Source of the DNA: Bradyrhizobium sp. dw_411
GTDB lineage: Bacteria > Pseudomonadota > Alphaproteobacteria > Rhizobiales > Xanthobacteraceae
Reading direction: 5' to 3'
Assembly (NCBI RefSeq): GCF_018449695.1
Contig: NZ_JAAVUY010000001.1
Span: 434,001 to 498,000, forward strand
DNA length: 64,000 nucleotides
How positions within the stretch are numbered: position 1 is the first letter of the stretch; every line of letters starts with the position of its first letter. This document shows positions 63,151 to 64,000 of this stretch, in pieces. The notes under the pieces were generated by a model. The model did not search any database. It was not told the origin of the DNA and saw nothing but the letters and a program-made list of their open reading frames with translations. The position numbers and the translations under genes are program-made.

Positions 63151-64000
63151 TCATACGGCATTTGCGTTCCGCACCCCGCGATTGATTTCCCCTCCGCTGC
63201 TGGCGGCGTAAAGTTCCGCCAATGGCGTCGGTGTGACCACTGTCACGTCTGATCCATTCGCACGCAGCCAACGATTGGCCGCCTCCACGGAAAGTGCTCC
63301 GAACTCCATTTCCGTAAGGCACCGGCCCGGACGGACGACTGCCGGATGCATCGTGCTGAGCGGTTCGTTGGTGGTGATCAGCACCATGACGTTAAGACCC
63401 TGTCCCATCAGGCCATCGGTGAGATTGAGCAAACGGGAAAGACCTTGGCCGATCATGGCCCGCGCCTCCGTCGTCATCAGCTCGCCGGCATCCTCCAGAA
63501 TAATGAGTTTGCTGCGCTTGCTCGCTTGAGCCCCAACGCGTCCGCCGCCGAAACGCGCGACCTGGAACAGATAAGTCGGCGCTCCACCGACGAAGCGCTC
63601 GGCGTCCGTGATGAATGCAGGGTCGCACCAAGACTGCCATTCGCGCAAAAGCGCGCGCAACGCATGCGTCTTTCCCGTTCCTGGTTGGCCATGCCAGAGG
63701 ATCAGGCGTGCTTTCGGACATGACTTGAGCGCGAACAACCGCTCCATTCCCTTCGCGACATTGCCGTCGTAGTTGCCTGACAACTCAGCCCAACGGGGCG
63801 CCTCCAGTCTACGCATGAACGGCATCGGCCGCTTATCGGGGTCGGCCGCCCAGAACGTAACCGGCACCTTGGCGGTCTCTTCGCCGCTCTCAATCTGCTT
63901 GAATAGGGCGGCGGAGGTCCGTTCGACCGCCTCAGCACTGTTTCCAGCCGTAAAAATCTCGGCCCACCCGTCCACGAGTTCGACAAGAGAAATCAGATCG
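63151..64000 (-). CDS. DUF5925-type AAA ATPase (N-terminus beyond window)
   Basis: At least 282 codons, open to the right edge; a GTG at 63975 is a possible start but the frame continues outward (DLISLVELVDGWAEIF). An N-terminal part with VTFWAADPDKRPMPF and PRWAELSGNYD fits the DUF5925 domain; then the P-loop LWHGQPGTGKTHALRALL, Walker B LIILEDAGEL, sensor MVLITTNEP and arginine finger region HPAVVRPGR, a classic AAA ATPase. Cellular role unknown; in islands such genes often sit with unknown partner proteins. Confidence 0.78.
   Translation of the reverse strand, partial: DLISLVELVDGWAEIFTAGNSAEAVERTSAALFKQIESGEETAKVPVTFWAADPDKRPMPFMRRLEAPRWAELSGNYDGNVAKGMERLFALKSCPKARLILWHGQPGTGKTHALRALLREWQSWCDPAFITDAERFVGGAPTYLFQVARFGGGRVGAQASKRSKLIILEDAGELMTTEARAMIGQGLSRLLNLTDGLMGQGLNVMVLITTNEPLSTMHPAVVRPGRCLTEMEFGALSVEAANRWLRANGSDVTVVTPTPLAELYAASSGGEINRGVRNANAV

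Noticed and set aside
54628..64000. Search for a second copy of the tRNA-Ser 3' end (attR) and for transposases or IS ends
   Set aside because: No copy of the CCCTCTCCGCCA core and no intact transposase was found in this part of the window.

Overview
The window looks like the chromosome of an alphaproteobacterium of the Bradyrhizobium/Rhodopseudomonas/Afipia group (Nitrobacteraceae). The reasons are high GC content, a cytochrome c maturation cluster divergent from acnA, an mdh-sucCDAB-lpd TCA-cycle cluster, split-operon F1 ATP synthase genes next to priA, and several families of interspersed palindromic repeats that I recall from that group. Species cannot be named from the sequence alone.

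Positions 1 to about 54,500 are conserved chromosome. Left to right: (i) ccmABCDG on the minus strand (ccmG runs off the left edge) facing acnA; (ii) DUF1223, DUF2794, a PAT-type acetyltransferase, a Bax-inhibitor-1 protein, a two-gene ABC exporter (YbbA/YbbP type), a SGNH lysophospholipase-like esterase, thpR and zapE; (iii) the TCA module mdh - sucC - DUF1579 - sucD - sucA - sucB - SDR - lpd, which encodes malate dehydrogenase, succinyl-CoA synthetase and the whole 2-oxoglutarate dehydrogenase complex; (iv) xerC and priA, divergent; rlpA; (v) the F1 ATP synthase genes atpH-A-G-D-C, with an Ohr/OsmC peroxidase gene placed between atpG and atpD; (vi) a long minus-strand block of RNA, envelope and growth genes: two rppH-like Nudix genes, a YibQ-type deacetylase, ctpA, an EnvC-like factor, rlmH, rsfS, nadD, proA, proB, obgE, a RimJ/L-type acetyltransferase, rpmA and rplU; (vii) a ROK-type protein whose two halves appear in swapped order, a secreted metallo-beta-lactamase-fold hydrolase and a glutathione transferase.

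At 54,539-54,628 lies tRNA-Ser(CGA), followed at once by a tyrosine integrase pointing away from it. From there to the right edge the content changes to accessory DNA: gene remnants, a PD-(D/E)XK nuclease-like protein, small ORFs, a large unknown gene split by a one-base frameshift, a tightly packed three-gene membrane/secreted cassette that includes a superinfection-immunity family protein with a SHOCT tail, a divergent XRE regulator, a decayed phosphatase gene, and a DUF5925-type AAA ATPase cut by the right edge. This is best read as the left end of a tRNA-Ser integrated genomic island; its right attachment site is not in the window.

The strongest candidates for something new are the superinfection-immunity cassette, the unknown frameshifted gene and its neighbours in the island, the permuted ROK protein, the ohr gene inside the atp cluster, and an unannotated minus-strand small RNA candidate near 6.7 kb. 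No CRISPR array and no rRNA were seen.
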